Positions 1-7,570 of a stretch of DNA of 64,000 nt are shown piece by piece. How positions within the stretch are numbered: the stretch's first letter is position 1; every line of letters starts with the position of its first letter. The position numbers and the translations under genes are program-made. Source of the stretch: Mogibacterium neglectum (lineage in GTDB: Bacteria > Bacillota > Clostridia > Peptostreptococcales > Anaerovoracaceae); NCBI RefSeq assembly GCF_030644205.1, contig NZ_CP128647.1, positions 868,001 through 932,000 on the forward strand, given 5' to 3'. The notes under the pieces are model-generated. The model made no database searches, had not been told where the DNA came from, and saw only the letters and a program-made list of their open reading frames with translations.

Positions 1-336
1 GGTGTATTTGCTTTTTCAGATGAAGAGGGTACCTTATCACACAGACTAGATGGAAAGTTACCAGAAGACGTAAAAGAAAATCGCAGAAATATCATAATGG
101 AGCTACAGGTTGGGATAAGTGAGGAGCTTAATCAAAATAAAATAGGAAAGATTTTTGAGGTTATGGTTGACGAAGTTCAGTCCGAGAGTGAATACATAGG
201 TAGAACAAGGTATGACGCACAAGAGATAGACAATGAGGTTAACTTTAATGGTAAGCTCGCGCATAAGCCAGGGGATATTGTACAGGTTAAGATTACAGAA
301 GCCTACGAGTATGATCTCGTAGGTGAGGAGGTTTAG
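1..336 (+). CDS. rimO: RimO, ribosomal protein S12 methylthiotransferase (C-terminal part)
   Basis: The gene runs in from the left edge; 111 codons remain. The first visible residues, GVFAFSDEEGT, match the segment at the end of the RimO radical-SAM domain. The remaining ~60 residues form a TRAM domain (VMVDEV...YIGRTRYDAQEIDN...GDIVQVKITEAYEYDLVGE), which binds the substrate. RimO adds a methylthio group to an aspartate of ribosomal protein S12 using two iron-sulfur clusters; the cluster-binding cysteines lie outside the window. The stop codon directly abuts the pgsA start, and a GAGGAGG ribosome site for pgsA lies inside the rimO end, so the two are probably translated together. The paralogue MiaB also has a TRAM domain, but the YIGRTRYDAQEID stretch fits RimO better. 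Confidence 0.88.
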   Translation, partial: GVFAFSDEEGTLSHRLDGKLPEDVKENRRNIIMELQVGISEELNQNKIGKIFEVMVDEVQSESEYIGRTRYDAQEIDNEVNFNGKLAHKPGDIVQVKITEAYEYDLVGEEV

Positions 337-867
337 ATGAATTTACCCAATAAACTTACAGTTGGCAGAATGATTGCGGTTCCGTTTTTTGTCGCCGCAT
401 TTATGATGCAATATTACATGGTAGCATTTATTATATTTATTGTTGCCTCATTAACTGACCTATTGGACGGGAAAATTGCTAGAGCAAGAGGACTTGTTAC
501 TAACTTTGGTAAGATAATGGATCCTTTAGCGGATAAAATATTGGTATATTCGGCGCTCTGCCTTTTAATAGGTGAAGGAACAATTCCGGCATGGTCACTT
601 ATTGTTATATTAGCTAGAGAATTTGCAGTAAGTGGGATGAGAACAGTTGCAGCCTCAGAAGGGAGAGTAGTTGCCGCTGGCATGAGCGGTAAGATTAAGA
701 CAGTTCTTCAGATGGTCGCAGTCCCTACACTAATTCTTGCACTTACGTTTGATTCAGTATACTTGCTGATGACGATAGGAATGACGCTTTTCTGGGCATC
801 ATTGGTAGCGACAATTTATTCGGGGTGCGAGTATATAATCAAAAATAAAGATGTCTTCTCTATGTAA
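337..867 (+). CDS. pgsA: CDP-diacylglycerol--glycerol-3-phosphate 3-phosphatidyltransferase
   Basis: This membrane enzyme makes phosphatidylglycerophosphate, the committed step to phosphatidylglycerol and cardiolipin. The CDP-alcohol phosphatidyltransferase signature is complete: D41xxD44G45xxA48R49, then G58xxxD62xxxD66, which bind metal and the CDP group. At 176 residues it has the usual family length, with several hydrophobic segments. The ATG follows the rimO stop with no gap and has a good GAGGAGG site just upstream. The order rimO-pgsA-cinA-recA resembles the Bacillus layout. Confidence 0.93.
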   Translation: MNLPNKLTVGRMIAVPFFVAAFMMQYYMVAFIIFIVASLTDLLDGKIARARGLVTNFGKIMDPLADKILVYSALCLLIGEGTIPAWSLIVILAREFAVSGMRTVAASEGRVVAAGMSGKIKTVLQMVAVPTLILALTFDSVYLLMTIGMTLFWASLVATIYSGCEYIIKNKDVFSM

Positions 868-939
868 ATTTCGTGCAATACATACTGTAAAATGTTTGGA
901 TTTATAATATCAAAATAAAAATTTAATATATTAAACTTG

Positions 940-963
940 CTCGGGGTACTAAGGTACGCCGAG
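940..963 (+). other. Hairpin in the cinA 5' untranslated region
   Basis: CTCGG and GTAC are mirrored by GTAC and CCGAG around the loop TAAG, giving a 9-bp stem with one G/G mismatch. No T-run follows, so it is not a standard terminator. It lies 34 bases before the cinA start and could affect cinA translation or mRNA stability. Confidence 0.4.
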
Positions 964-997
964 TAATTGCGTAGTGGGGGAATAAGGGGGATTTAAC

Positions 998-2248
998 ATG
1001 AACGTTTCGATAATAGCGGTTGGAACCGAATTACTTTTTGGCCAGACTGTAAATACAAATGCAACATATATTTCAAATCAATTAAATTTAATGGGATTTA
1101 ATGTCATGTATCACCATGTAGTAGGTGATAATCCTGGAAGGTTAAAAGCGTTAATTAAGTCTACCTTTGTTGAAAGCAATATGATTATATGCACAGGTGG
1201 ACTAGGACCAACTCAGGATGATCTTACCAAGGAAATAGTTGCAGAGGCTATAGGTGTAGATCTGTATTTTGATGAGAGGTGCTATAGGGAAGTAAAGTCA
1301 TATTTTGATGATAGAAATCGTATTATGGCTGAAAATAATCGCAAGCAAGCATATATTCCCGTAGGCGCGGAAGTATTTCATAATGAAGCTGGAACGGCAC
1401 CCGCTTTTGGCATTGAAAAGAACGGAAAATGTGCAATTTGTCTACCCGGTCCACCACGTGAGATGAAATGGTTATTTGAAAACTGCGTTATAGACTATTT
1501 AAAACGATTTTCAAGTAAGCAAATGTATTATAGGGTAATCAGAACTATTGGGATAGGTGAATCTGACCTTGAAACTAAGCTTCTGCCAGTTATTGATAAT
1601 CAAGACGATCCTACAATTGCGACATATGCAAAAGAAGGTGAGTGCACTCTACGTGTAGCGTCACAGCATGAGTCGATTACAGATGCTAAATTAGCTGTGG
1701 ATAATATGATACGTGAAATTGATAAAATAATTGGAGAATATATATATAGTTATAATGATGAGGAACTTGCCGAAGTTGTCGTTAGACAGCTTAGAGAGAA
1801 TAACCTAAAATTATCATCTGCAGAATCATGCACAGGTGGCAAGTTCGCATCTTGTATAACTGATGTGCCAGGCGCATCTAATGTTTTCTCACACGGATTT
1901 GTTACATATAGTGAGGATGCAAAAGTTGGAGTTCTAGAGGTGGACAGACAGATTATTGAAAAATGCTCTGTGGTAAGTTCTGAAGTTGCGATTTTAATGG
2001 CAAAAGGAGCACAAAAGTCTTCAGATAGTGATATTGCCGTTTCTATAACAGGATATGCTGGACCAGAAGCTGATGCAGGACGTGAAAATGGGAATGCCTT
2101 TATTGGATACTCATGTGGTAATAAGCTTGGTAATAAGAGTGGATTTATCGAGATTAATACCAAGAGAAACGACAGAAAATGGAACCGTAATTTTTTCAAA
2201 CTCAGGATGCTTTTAGTTGTTTATAAAATCATTAATGGTTCAATTTAA
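998..2248 (+). CDS. cinA: CinA family protein (damage-inducible, NMN deamidase type)
   Basis: A two-domain CinA of 416 residues, the normal full length. Residues ~1-170 are a MoCF-like domain (IIAVGTELLFGQ, CTGGLGPTQDDLTKE, CLPGPPREM), which in studied CinA proteins acts on ADP-ribose. Residues ~255-410 are the C-terminal amidohydrolase domain with SSAESCTGGKFAS, the motif of nicotinamide-mononucleotide deamidases that recycle NMN. The ATG has an AAGGGGG site upstream. cinA sits directly before recA, as in many Bacillota where both take part in competence and DNA repair, but here recA has its own SOS-controlled promoter. Which of the two activities matters in this organism cannot be told from sequence. 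Confidence 0.9.
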   Translation: MNVSIIAVGTELLFGQTVNTNATYISNQLNLMGFNVMYHHVVGDNPGRLKALIKSTFVESNMIICTGGLGPTQDDLTKEIVAEAIGVDLYFDERCYREVKSYFDDRNRIMAENNRKQAYIPVGAEVFHNEAGTAPAFGIEKNGKCAICLPGPPREMKWLFENCVIDYLKRFSSKQMYYRVIRTIGIGESDLETKLLPVIDNQDDPTIATYAKEGECTLRVASQHESITDAKLAVDNMIREIDKIIGEYIYSYNDEELAEVVVRQLRENNLKLSSAESCTGGKFASCITDVPGASNVFSHGFVTYSEDAKVGVLEVDRQIIEKCSVVSSEVAILMAKGAQKSSDSDIAVSITGYAGPEADAGRENGNAFIGYSCGNKLGNKSGFIEINTKRNDRKWNRNFFKLRMLLVVYKIINGSI

Positions 2249-2429
2249 GTATTCAATATAACAGAGATATAAAATCATTAAATTAGCAGTAGGCGATACA
2301 AAAATCGTATTTAAAATCTAATGCATTTGCAAAATGTATAAAAGTGTGAAAATTTACTGAAAAAGTGGTTTTGTTTTTGATTTATATTCATATTTAATTT
2401 GACCGTTATCGTGTACAGAATATATAATC

Positions 2430-2458
2430 TTGACAAATGAGAGAAGATTTTATACAAT
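2430..2458 (+). promoter_or_regulatory. recA promoter
   Basis: TTGACA (2430-2435) and TACAAT (2453-2458) are separated by 17 bases, a near-consensus sigma-A promoter. The predicted RNA start (~2465) falls inside the SOS box that follows. Confidence 0.75.
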
Positions 2459-2459
2459 G

Positions 2460-2473
2460 CGAACAGATGTTCG
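2460..2473 (+). promoter_or_regulatory. SOS (LexA) box of recA
   Basis: CGAACAGATGTTCG matches the Gram-positive LexA operator CGAACRNRYGTTYG at every position. It begins one base after the -10 element, where bound LexA would block RNA polymerase. recA is therefore predicted to be induced by DNA damage. Confidence 0.9.
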
Positions 2474-2490
2474 AATATATAGGAGGGGCT

Positions 2491-3564
2491 ATGGCAGTTA
2501 AGTCAAGTAAAGACAAGAGTATAATCGGTAATGTTAGTGATAAAGAAAAGGCTCTTGAACATGCTTTAGATGAGATTCAGAAGGCATTCGGCAAAGGTGC
2601 AGTCATGAAGCTTGGAGATGAAGGGCTTCATAATAACATTGAAGGAATTTCTACTGGGTCTATATCTCTAGATGTTGCTACTGGTATTGGTGGTGTCCCA
2701 CGTGGACGTATTGTTGAGATTTACGGACCTGAATCTTCAGGAAAGACCACTCTTACATTGCACTGTATCGCAGAAGCACAGAAGGCTGGCGGTAAGGCAG
2801 CTTTTATCGATGCTGAACATGCTCTGGATCCTGTTTATGCAAAGAATTTAGGTGTAGATGTAGATGACCTTCTAGTATCGCAGCCTGATACAGGAGAGCA
2901 GGCGCTTGAGATTTGCGATATGCTTGCAAGAAGTGGAGCTATTGATCTTATAGTAATTGATTCTGTAGCTGCACTAGTTCCTAAAGCAGAAATTCAAGGC
3001 GATATGGGTGACTCGCATGTTGGTCTTCAGGCAAGACTCATGTCACAAGCTCTGAGGAAGATTGCCGGAACCGTCAACAAGACTAATACATGTGTTATTT
3101 TTATCAATCAGCTTCGTGAGAAAATTGGGATTATGTTTGGTAATCCAGAGACAACTACAGGAGGAAGAGCATTAAAGTTCTATGCCAGTATGCGACTTGA
3201 TGTAAGACGTGCTGATTCTATCAAGCGTGGTGATGAGACAATTGGTAATAGAACCAAAGTTAAAATTGTAAAAAATAAAGTAGCGCCCCCATTCAAAATA
3301 GCGGAATTCGATATAATGTATGGAGAAGGAATTTCTATTGCAGGAGATGTACTAGATACTGCGACCGCTATGAAATTTATTGATAAAGCCGGTTCATGGT
3401 ATAGCTATGAAGGTGAAAGAATAGGTCAAGGTCGTGAAAATGTAAAAGAATTCCTCATATCCCATCCGGAAATCCTTGAAAATCTAAAGGCTAAAATTAT
3501 GGATGCAATTCATGGGAGTGATGAAGAAGAGGTTAAGGTTGATGAAGATGGAGTTGTGATCTAA
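2491..3564 (+). CDS. recA: Recombinase RecA
   Basis: RecA forms filaments on single-stranded DNA, drives strand exchange and stimulates LexA self-cleavage. The Walker A motif GPESSGKTT, the [10 protein letters not shown] Walker B region and the [10 protein letters not shown] loop-2 region are present. I place the start at ATG 2491 (MAVKSSK, 357 residues) because AGGAGG lies at 2481-2486. An in-frame ATG at 2437 would lie upstream of the predicted transcription start and has no ribosome site. The C-terminus is acidic ([11 protein letters not shown]), as is usual. Regulation is by the promoter and SOS box just upstream. A strong hairpin follows the stop. Confidence 0.97.
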   Translation: MAVKSSKDKSIIGNVSDKEKALEHALDEIQKAFGKGAVMKLGDEGLHNNIEGISTGSISLDVATGIGGVPRGRIVEIYGPESSGKTTLTLHCIAEAQKAGGKAAFIDAEHALDPVYAKNLGVDVDDLLVSQPDTGEQALEICDMLARSGAIDLIVIDSVAALVPKAEIQGDMGDSHVGLQARLMSQALRKIAGTVNKTNTCVIFINQLREKIGIMFGNPETTTGGRALKFYASMRLDVRRADSIKRGDETIGNRTKVKIVKNKVAPPFKIAEFDIMYGEGISIAGDVLDTATAMKFIDKAGSWYSYEGERIGQGRENVKEFLISHPEILENLKAKIMDAIHGSDEEEVKVDEDGVVI

Positions 3565-3575
3565 TAATTATGATA

Positions 3576-3616
3576 TAACATGTTCTAGGATTTGACATAA
3601 GTCCTAGAATATGTTA
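3576..3616 (+). terminator. Hairpin after recA, overlapping the rplU promoter
   Basis: TAACA-tg-TTCTAGGA (3576-3590) is mirrored by TCCTAGAA-ta-TGTTA (3602-3616) around an 11-base loop. The hairpin is strong, but only TATTC follows instead of a T-run, so termination may be partial. The -35 box of the rplU promoter lies in the loop and the -10 starts in the right arm. Confidence 0.5.
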
Positions 3617-3620
3617 TATT
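3592..3620 (+). promoter_or_regulatory. rplU promoter
   Basis: TTGACA (3592-3597) and TATATT (3615-3620) are spaced by exactly 17 bases. Transcription from ~3627 would begin with the L21 leader RNA. Confidence 0.75.
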
Positions 3621-3682
3621 CAGACGGTTAGCCGCACAGGATGGGTTTTTAAGCGTAGCACCCGCAATTCTGGCGAGTCTGG
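3621..3682 (+). ncRNA. Ribosomal protein L21 leader RNA
   Basis: The leader between the rplU promoter and gene is closed by CAGAC (3621) pairing with GTCTG near 3682 and contains inner pairing such as GGGT...ACCC. Its position and general form fit the L21 leader family of Bacillota, which is thought to mediate autoregulation by L21. I assigned it by position, size and closing stem, not by a covariance search. Confidence 0.6.
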
Positions 3683-3699
3683 TTTGAGGAGGAATTAAT

Positions 3700-4179
3700 A
3701 TGTACGCAATTATTAAGACAGGCGGTAAGCAGTATAGAGTACAGGAAAATGATGTACTAAAGGTTGAGAAGCTTAGCGCTGCAGTAGGAGAGACAGTTAT
3801 CTTTGATGAGGTTGTAGCTGTTGGAGGAGACAAACTTCAGGTAGGCACACCACTTGTTGAGGGTTGTGCAGTTCAGGCTGAAGTGCTTGAGCAGGGTAAG
3901 AATGAAAAGGTTATTATCTTCAAGTACAAGGCGAAGAAGGACTACAGAAGAAAGAATGGCCATAGACAGCCATACACTCTTGTTAAGGTTACAAGTATTG
4001 GCGCAACAGCTAAGAAGGCAGCTCCAGCTAAGGCTACAGAGAAGGCAGAGAAGTCTGAGGTAAAGGCTTCGCTATCTATGAAGAAGGAAGAGCTTCTAGA
4101 AATCGCTAAGAATCTCGGAGTTGAAGTTCCTTCAAAGGCTACTAAGGCTGATATTCTTGCAGCAATTGAATCTAAGTAA
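3700..4179 (+). CDS. rplU: Ribosomal protein L21 with C-terminal extension
   Basis: Residues 1-~103 are a standard L21 ([16 protein letters not shown] at the start; [20 protein letters not shown] near the end), a 50S protein contacting 23S rRNA. The usual protein ends near there. This one continues for ~55 residues: an Ala/Lys-rich linker and then a small helical unit ([15 protein letters not shown]...[12 protein letters not shown]) resembling the Rho N-terminal/SAP fold seen at the ends of some L21 and other RNA-binding proteins. The start has a GGAGGAATTAAT site. It heads a short rplU-rpmA unit; the prp/ysxB protease gene often found between them is absent. Confidence 0.95.
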   Translation: MYAIIKTGGKQYRVQENDVLKVEKLSAAVGETVIFDEVVAVGGDKLQVGTPLVEGCAVQAEVLEQGKNEKVIIFKYKAKKDYRRKNGHRQPYTLVKVTSIGATAKKAAPAKATEKAEKSEVKASLSMKKEELLEIAKNLGVEVPSKATKADILAAIESK

Positions 4180-4210
4180 TTAAGAATTTCAATATAGGAG
4201 GTGACTAGTC

Positions 4211-4471
4211 ATGTCAAGTAAAAAAGGAGTAGGTAGTTCCAAGAACGGTCGTGATTCCGAGTCCAAACGCTTGGGACTTAAGATAGGTGCGGGACAGTAT
4301 GTAAGTGCTGGTAGCATTCTCGTTAGACAGAGAGGAACAAAGTTCCACCCTGGTAACAATGTTGGTATCGGTGGAGATGACACTCTATTTGCAAAGATTG
4401 ATGGAAACGTTAAGTTTGAGAGATTTGACAAGAAGAGAAAGCAGATCAGCGTATATAGCGAAGAAGCTTAA
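4211..4471 (+). CDS. rpmA: Ribosomal protein L27 (no cleavable N-terminal extension)
   Basis: This 86-residue 50S protein has an N-terminus that reaches toward the peptidyl transferase centre. It begins [22 protein letters not shown] and contains [11 protein letters not shown], both diagnostic. In many Bacillota L27 carries a short extension ending in FAHKKG that the protease Prp removes. Here no extension exists: an in-frame TGA lies two codons before the ATG, and AGGAGG precedes it. This agrees with the lack of a prp gene between rplU and rpmA. Confidence 0.96.
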   Translation: MSSKKGVGSSKNGRDSESKRLGLKIGAGQYVSAGSILVRQRGTKFHPGNNVGIGGDDTLFAKIDGNVKFERFDKKRKQISVYSEEA

Positions 4472-4477
4472 ACTTAT

Positions 4478-4504
4478 TGACCCCTTATTTAAGGGGTCAT
4501 TTTT
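4478..4504 (+). terminator. Intrinsic terminator after rpmA
   Basis: TGACCCCTT (4478-4486) pairs with AAGGGGTCA (4491-4499) around a 4-base loop, followed by five T's. It separates rplU-rpmA from obgE, which starts only 19 bases later, so some read-through to obgE is likely. Confidence 0.85.
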
Positions 4505-4522
4505 AATATATTGGAGAAATAA

Positions 4523-5809
4523 ATGTTTGTAGATAGAGCTGAAATAATCATTACATCTGGAAAAGGCGGAGATGGAGCCGTAACATTTAGAAGAGAGCCT
4601 TACGTTCCAGAAGGTGGTCCAGATGGTGGTGACGGTGGTGATGGAGGTAGTATCGTATTTATTGCCGACAATAACCTTCGCACACTTATGGATTTTAAGT
4701 ATAAGCGTAAATATGAAGCTGAAAACGGTCAGAATGGTATGCGACGTAAGAAATACGGTAAGCGTGGAGAGGATTTAGAGATAAGGGTTCCTGTAGGGAC
4801 GATGATTATTGATAAAGAATCAGGACTTCTGATGAAGGATATGGCGCATAGCGGTGATAAACTTGTAGCAGCAAAAGGTGGAAAAGGTGGAAAAGGCAAT
4901 GTTCATTTCAAGAACTCCATTAGGCAAGCGCCTAATTTTGCTGAGGCTGGAGGTTTGCCTAAAGTTAGAACCGTAATTCTAGAACTTAAACTAATAGCTG
5001 ATGTTGGACTCGTTGGTTTTCCTAATGTTGGAAAATCAACGCTGCTTTCTGTTTCTACATGTGCTAAACCTAAGGTTGCTAATTATCACTTCACGACTAT
5101 AGATCCAAATCTTGGTGTAGTTGACCTATATGACAAAAGCTTTGTAATGGCAGATATTGCTGGTATTATAGAAGGGGCACATGAAGGAATGGGTCTCGGG
5201 ATTAAATTCCTTAAGCATATTGAGCGTACAAAAGTTCTTATTCATGTAGTGGATGTTTCTGGTAGTGAAGGAAGAGACCCGATAGATGATTATAATAAGA
5301 TAATTGATGAGCTTAGAAAGTACGATGAGAAGCTACTTAAAAAACCAATGATTGTAGCTGCAAATAAGATAGATGCTGCTTGTGATGAGGAAAAGCTCGC
5401 AGAGTTTATTGAATTTATTGAGAGCGAAGGCAAAAAGGTATTTAAGATATCCGCTGCGACCAAACAGGGCGTACAAGAACTTCTCAATGTTACAATTAAT
5501 GAGCTAGATAACTATGTAGAAAAAGAAGATGATAAAAATATTGAATACTTTGACTTCGAGAAAGATGAACTCGATGAAGACTTTAAGAAACTTAAGGCCT
5601 ATAGAGCCTTTGATGGCGCTTTTGTGCTAGAAGGTAAGCAGCTTTCTAAGATTTTTAGGTCTACCAATTTTACAGATACTGGTTCCATGCGATATCTGTA
5701 TAAATTTATTGTGGATAGGGGCGGAATTAAGATGCTTAAGAAGATAGGTTTAAAAGAAGGGGATACAGTTAGAATCGAAGACTATGAGTTTGAATACTAT
5801 GATGACTAG
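4523..5809 (+). CDS. obgE: Obg family GTPase (ribosome assembly/stress)
   Basis: Full-length Obg/CgtA of 428 residues. Residues ~1-158 are the glycine-rich Obg fold (GGDGAVTFRRE, GGPDGGDGGDGGS). The GTPase domain follows, with GFPNVGKST (G1), the DIAG switch II motif and NKID (G4). Residues ~350-428 are the C-terminal OCT domain. Obg binds the 50S subunit and links ribosome maturation with GTP/ppGpp levels and growth control. An rplU-rpmA-obgE order is widespread. The start ATG has a TTGGAGAAATAA site. Confidence 0.96.
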   Translation: MFVDRAEIIITSGKGGDGAVTFRREPYVPEGGPDGGDGGDGGSIVFIADNNLRTLMDFKYKRKYEAENGQNGMRRKKYGKRGEDLEIRVPVGTMIIDKESGLLMKDMAHSGDKLVAAKGGKGGKGNVHFKNSIRQAPNFAEAGGLPKVRTVILELKLIADVGLVGFPNVGKSTLLSVSTCAKPKVANYHFTTIDPNLGVVDLYDKSFVMADIAGIIEGAHEGMGLGIKFLKHIERTKVLIHVVDVSGSEGRDPIDDYNKIIDELRKYDEKLLKKPMIVAANKIDAACDEEKLAEFIEFIESEGKKVFKISAATKQGVQELLNVTINELDNYVEKEDDKNIEYFDFEKDELDEDFKKLKAYRAFDGAFVLEGKQLSKIFRSTNFTDTGSMRYLYKFIVDRGGIKMLKKIGLKEGDTVRIEDYEFEYYDD

Positions 5810-5906
5810 GGTGTTAAGTAATTAAACTTTTTATATCTGAATTTTCATGTGGTAAAGATTATATACATACACTATATGATGTGGTTAAAAAATTACTAAC
5901 AATAAT

Positions 5907-5953
5907 AGGTGAATCCATAATTGCATTATTTGCAGTGTGTATTCACCTTTTTT
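5907..5953 (+). terminator. Intrinsic terminator after obgE
   Basis: AGGTGAAT (5907-5914) pairs with ATTCACCT (5941-5948), followed by a run of T's to 5953. The loop is long (26 bases) and may fold further. Confidence 0.65.
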
Positions 5954-6097
5954 GTGTTTAAAATATATATAAAAAATATATATTTTTGCACGTTGGAACT
6001 ATAAGAGATTTAATAGCATTGATTTATCTGGCTTCTAACTATATAAAATAATTACAATTGGTATATAATTATAATGAGATGACTTTTTAAAAGACTG

Positions 6098-6126
6098 TTG
6101 CAAAATATTTTTCTAAATTGTATTAT
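6098..6126 (+). promoter_or_regulatory. comEA promoter
   Basis: TTGCAA (6098-6103) and TATTAT (6121-6126) are spaced by 17 bases, ending 36 bases before the comEA ATG. Confidence 0.55.
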
Positions 6127-6162
6127 CTATGTAGTTGAATCTACCCCCGGAAGGGGTAATAT

Positions 6163-6795
6163 ATGAAAAAAACAAATAATATTCTGTTAAATCGTTTTAT
6201 TGATTGTATTAAATTCCAATTTGCAAATGATAGAAAACTTAAATATAAGGTTGCAATGATTATTATTATCCTTATTGGGGCTATAGGGATACATATGAAA
6301 TCTAGCAATGCCGATACTATTAGGCTTGATAAGACTGAAAAAGTCAAAGAAAAAGAGCATTCACAAACTTCAGATGAGTTTTACATTGATATAAGTGGTG
6401 CGGTTAATTCACCAGGAGTCTATAAGGTAAAGAAAAAAACGAGAGTTTTCGAACTTATTGAAAAAGCTGGTGGATTAAAAACTGATGCAAATCTAGATGC
6501 CTTTAATCAAGCAGAGTTTGTTAAAGATGGTCAGAAAATAGTTATACCGAGCAATGAAGGTGGAGATATAAATAGGGAAATTGATGATAAAACGAACAAT
6601 GATGGTGGAATGATTAATATCAATTTAGCAGATAAGTCAAGGCTAATGAGCCTCCCAGGTGTGGGCGATGCAATCGCACAGAGGATTATTGATTATCGAA
6701 AGGACCATAGGTTTTCAAAAGTTGAAGATTTGAAGCAGGTAAAGGGTATTGGAGACGCTACATTTGAAAAATTAAAAAATATGATTACTGTTTAA
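6163..6795 (+). CDS. comEA: ComEA-like competence DNA receptor
   Basis: ComEA is a membrane-anchored protein that binds incoming double-stranded DNA during natural transformation. The order fits: one N-terminal membrane segment at ~30-46 (VAMIIIILIGAIGIHM), an SLBB domain at ~70-128 (YIDISGAVNSPGVYKVKKK...), an acidic linker, and a C-terminal helix-hairpin-helix pair at ~148-210 (INLADKSRLMSLPGVGDAIAQRI, then LKQVKGIGDATFEKL). Length 210 is normal. comEB and comEC do not follow; the next gene is a Spo0A-C-like protein. Without the rest of the uptake apparatus in view, transformation ability is not shown. Confidence 0.9.
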   Translation: MKKTNNILLNRFIDCIKFQFANDRKLKYKVAMIIIILIGAIGIHMKSSNADTIRLDKTEKVKEKEHSQTSDEFYIDISGAVNSPGVYKVKKKTRVFELIEKAGGLKTDANLDAFNQAEFVKDGQKIVIPSNEGGDINREIDDKTNNDGGMININLADKSRLMSLPGVGDAIAQRIIDYRKDHRFSKVEDLKQVKGIGDATFEKLKNMITV

Positions 6796-6841
6796 TGCTT
6801 AAGTGTGGGTATTAATAATAATGAAAGAAGGAATGATTATT

Positions 6842-7453
6842 ATGAATGACAAGCATAGTCCGATGAAAAATTTTTATTCTATTAAAAATAATGAGTCTAT
6901 TTTATATAGCGCAGAAGATGCGTTATCAATAGTGTTTGCCACTTGTTTGAATCATGATTGTGAAGTTAGCAGATGCACATCTTATAATTATTTCAGAGAT
7001 ATCAAATTAAGAATTCTATATGCTGAAATTAAAAAGGTAATAAAATATATGGATGAAGGAGATCACGATCTAAGTCAATTAATAGATGATCATGTATTGA
7101 GAAGTGCATTTGCCGGTTCTGTTTTTATGAAGGATGGAATGGGAGCAAGCTATTTAATAGAAGCAGTCATAATATGCAAACAGCTGCTTATGCGTCAAAG
7201 CATTATTGTTGCCGGAGAAATATATCGACAAGTTGCAGAGAGATTTCATGTATCTCCTGAGGCAGTAGAAAAAGCTATTAGGTGCTTTACAAAAGAATTG
7301 TGGATGATTTGTAAAAACAAAACTGGTTGTACAGCTGTCTATAATTTTGTGTTTCCAAGTTTAAATTCGTCGCCTACAAATAAAGAAACCATAGTTTTCA
7401 TGGCTATTAAAATGCTCGAAATACAGAAACTATTAGAGTCTACAACTATATAA
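6842..7453 (+). CDS. Orphan protein resembling the Spo0A C-terminal DNA-binding domain
   Basis: About 203 residues from ATG 6842, chosen because AGAAGGA lies ~9 bases upstream; an in-frame GTG at 6803 gives 216. Residues ~95-195 resemble the Spo0A effector domain: a GxxASYLIEAVIIC segment, IYRQVAERFHVSPEAVEKAIRCF (Spo0A: [23 protein letters not shown]), then a W, and near the end PTNKETIVFMAIKML (Spo0A: PTNSEFIAMVADKL). The N-terminal ~75 residues show no receiver domain and none of its phosphorylation-site motifs. If it binds DNA, it is not controlled by the normal Spo0A phosphorelay. It starts 46 bases after comEA and may share its transcript. This is a by-eye alignment, not a profile search. 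Confidence 0.6.
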   Translation: MNDKHSPMKNFYSIKNNESILYSAEDALSIVFATCLNHDCEVSRCTSYNYFRDIKLRILYAEIKKVIKYMDEGDHDLSQLIDDHVLRSAFAGSVFMKDGMGASYLIEAVIICKQLLMRQSIIVAGEIYRQVAERFHVSPEAVEKAIRCFTKELWMICKNKTGCTAVYNFVFPSLNSSPTNKETIVFMAIKMLEIQKLLESTTI

Positions 7454-7481
7454 AGTACAATCTTTAGAACCTTTAATTTCG

Positions 7482-7510
7482 TTGAACGCACTATTGAATC
7501 GTGATAAACT
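7482..7510 (+). promoter_or_regulatory. Possible nifJ promoter
   Basis: TTGAAC (7482-7487) and TAAACT (7505-7510) are spaced by 17 bases, 60 bases before the nifJ ATG. The -10 is a moderate match. Confidence 0.4.
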
Positions 7511-7570
7511 ATAAACATTATATTAATTGTTCAACTTGCTATTAGTATACGAAAGTAAGGGTATGTAAGT

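Larger units (their letters stand above)
5810..6162 (+). other. Intergenic region obgE-comEA
   Basis: These 353 bases hold no recognisable gene. They contain the terminator at 5907-5953, an AT-only inverted repeat at ~5961-5987 (ATATATAT mirrored around A's, then a T-run) of unknown role, and the comEA promoter at 6098-6126. The rest is AT-rich without visible structure. Confidence 0.6.

Noticed and set aside
1750-2199. Long antisense open frames inside known genes (for example opposite cinA, alaS and aspS).
   Set aside because: They mirror the coding frame of well-identified genes and have no homology or ribosome sites of their own.
3600-3627. Partial match to the Bacillus dif site (TCCTAGAATAT in common).
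   Set aside because: Only the left arm matches; the right arm does not. The bases are already explained by the rplU -10 region and the recA hairpin.
5961-5987. AT-only palindrome as a second terminator or an origin element.
   Set aside because: No G:C pairs in the stem and no DnaA boxes; likely just an AT-rich stretch.
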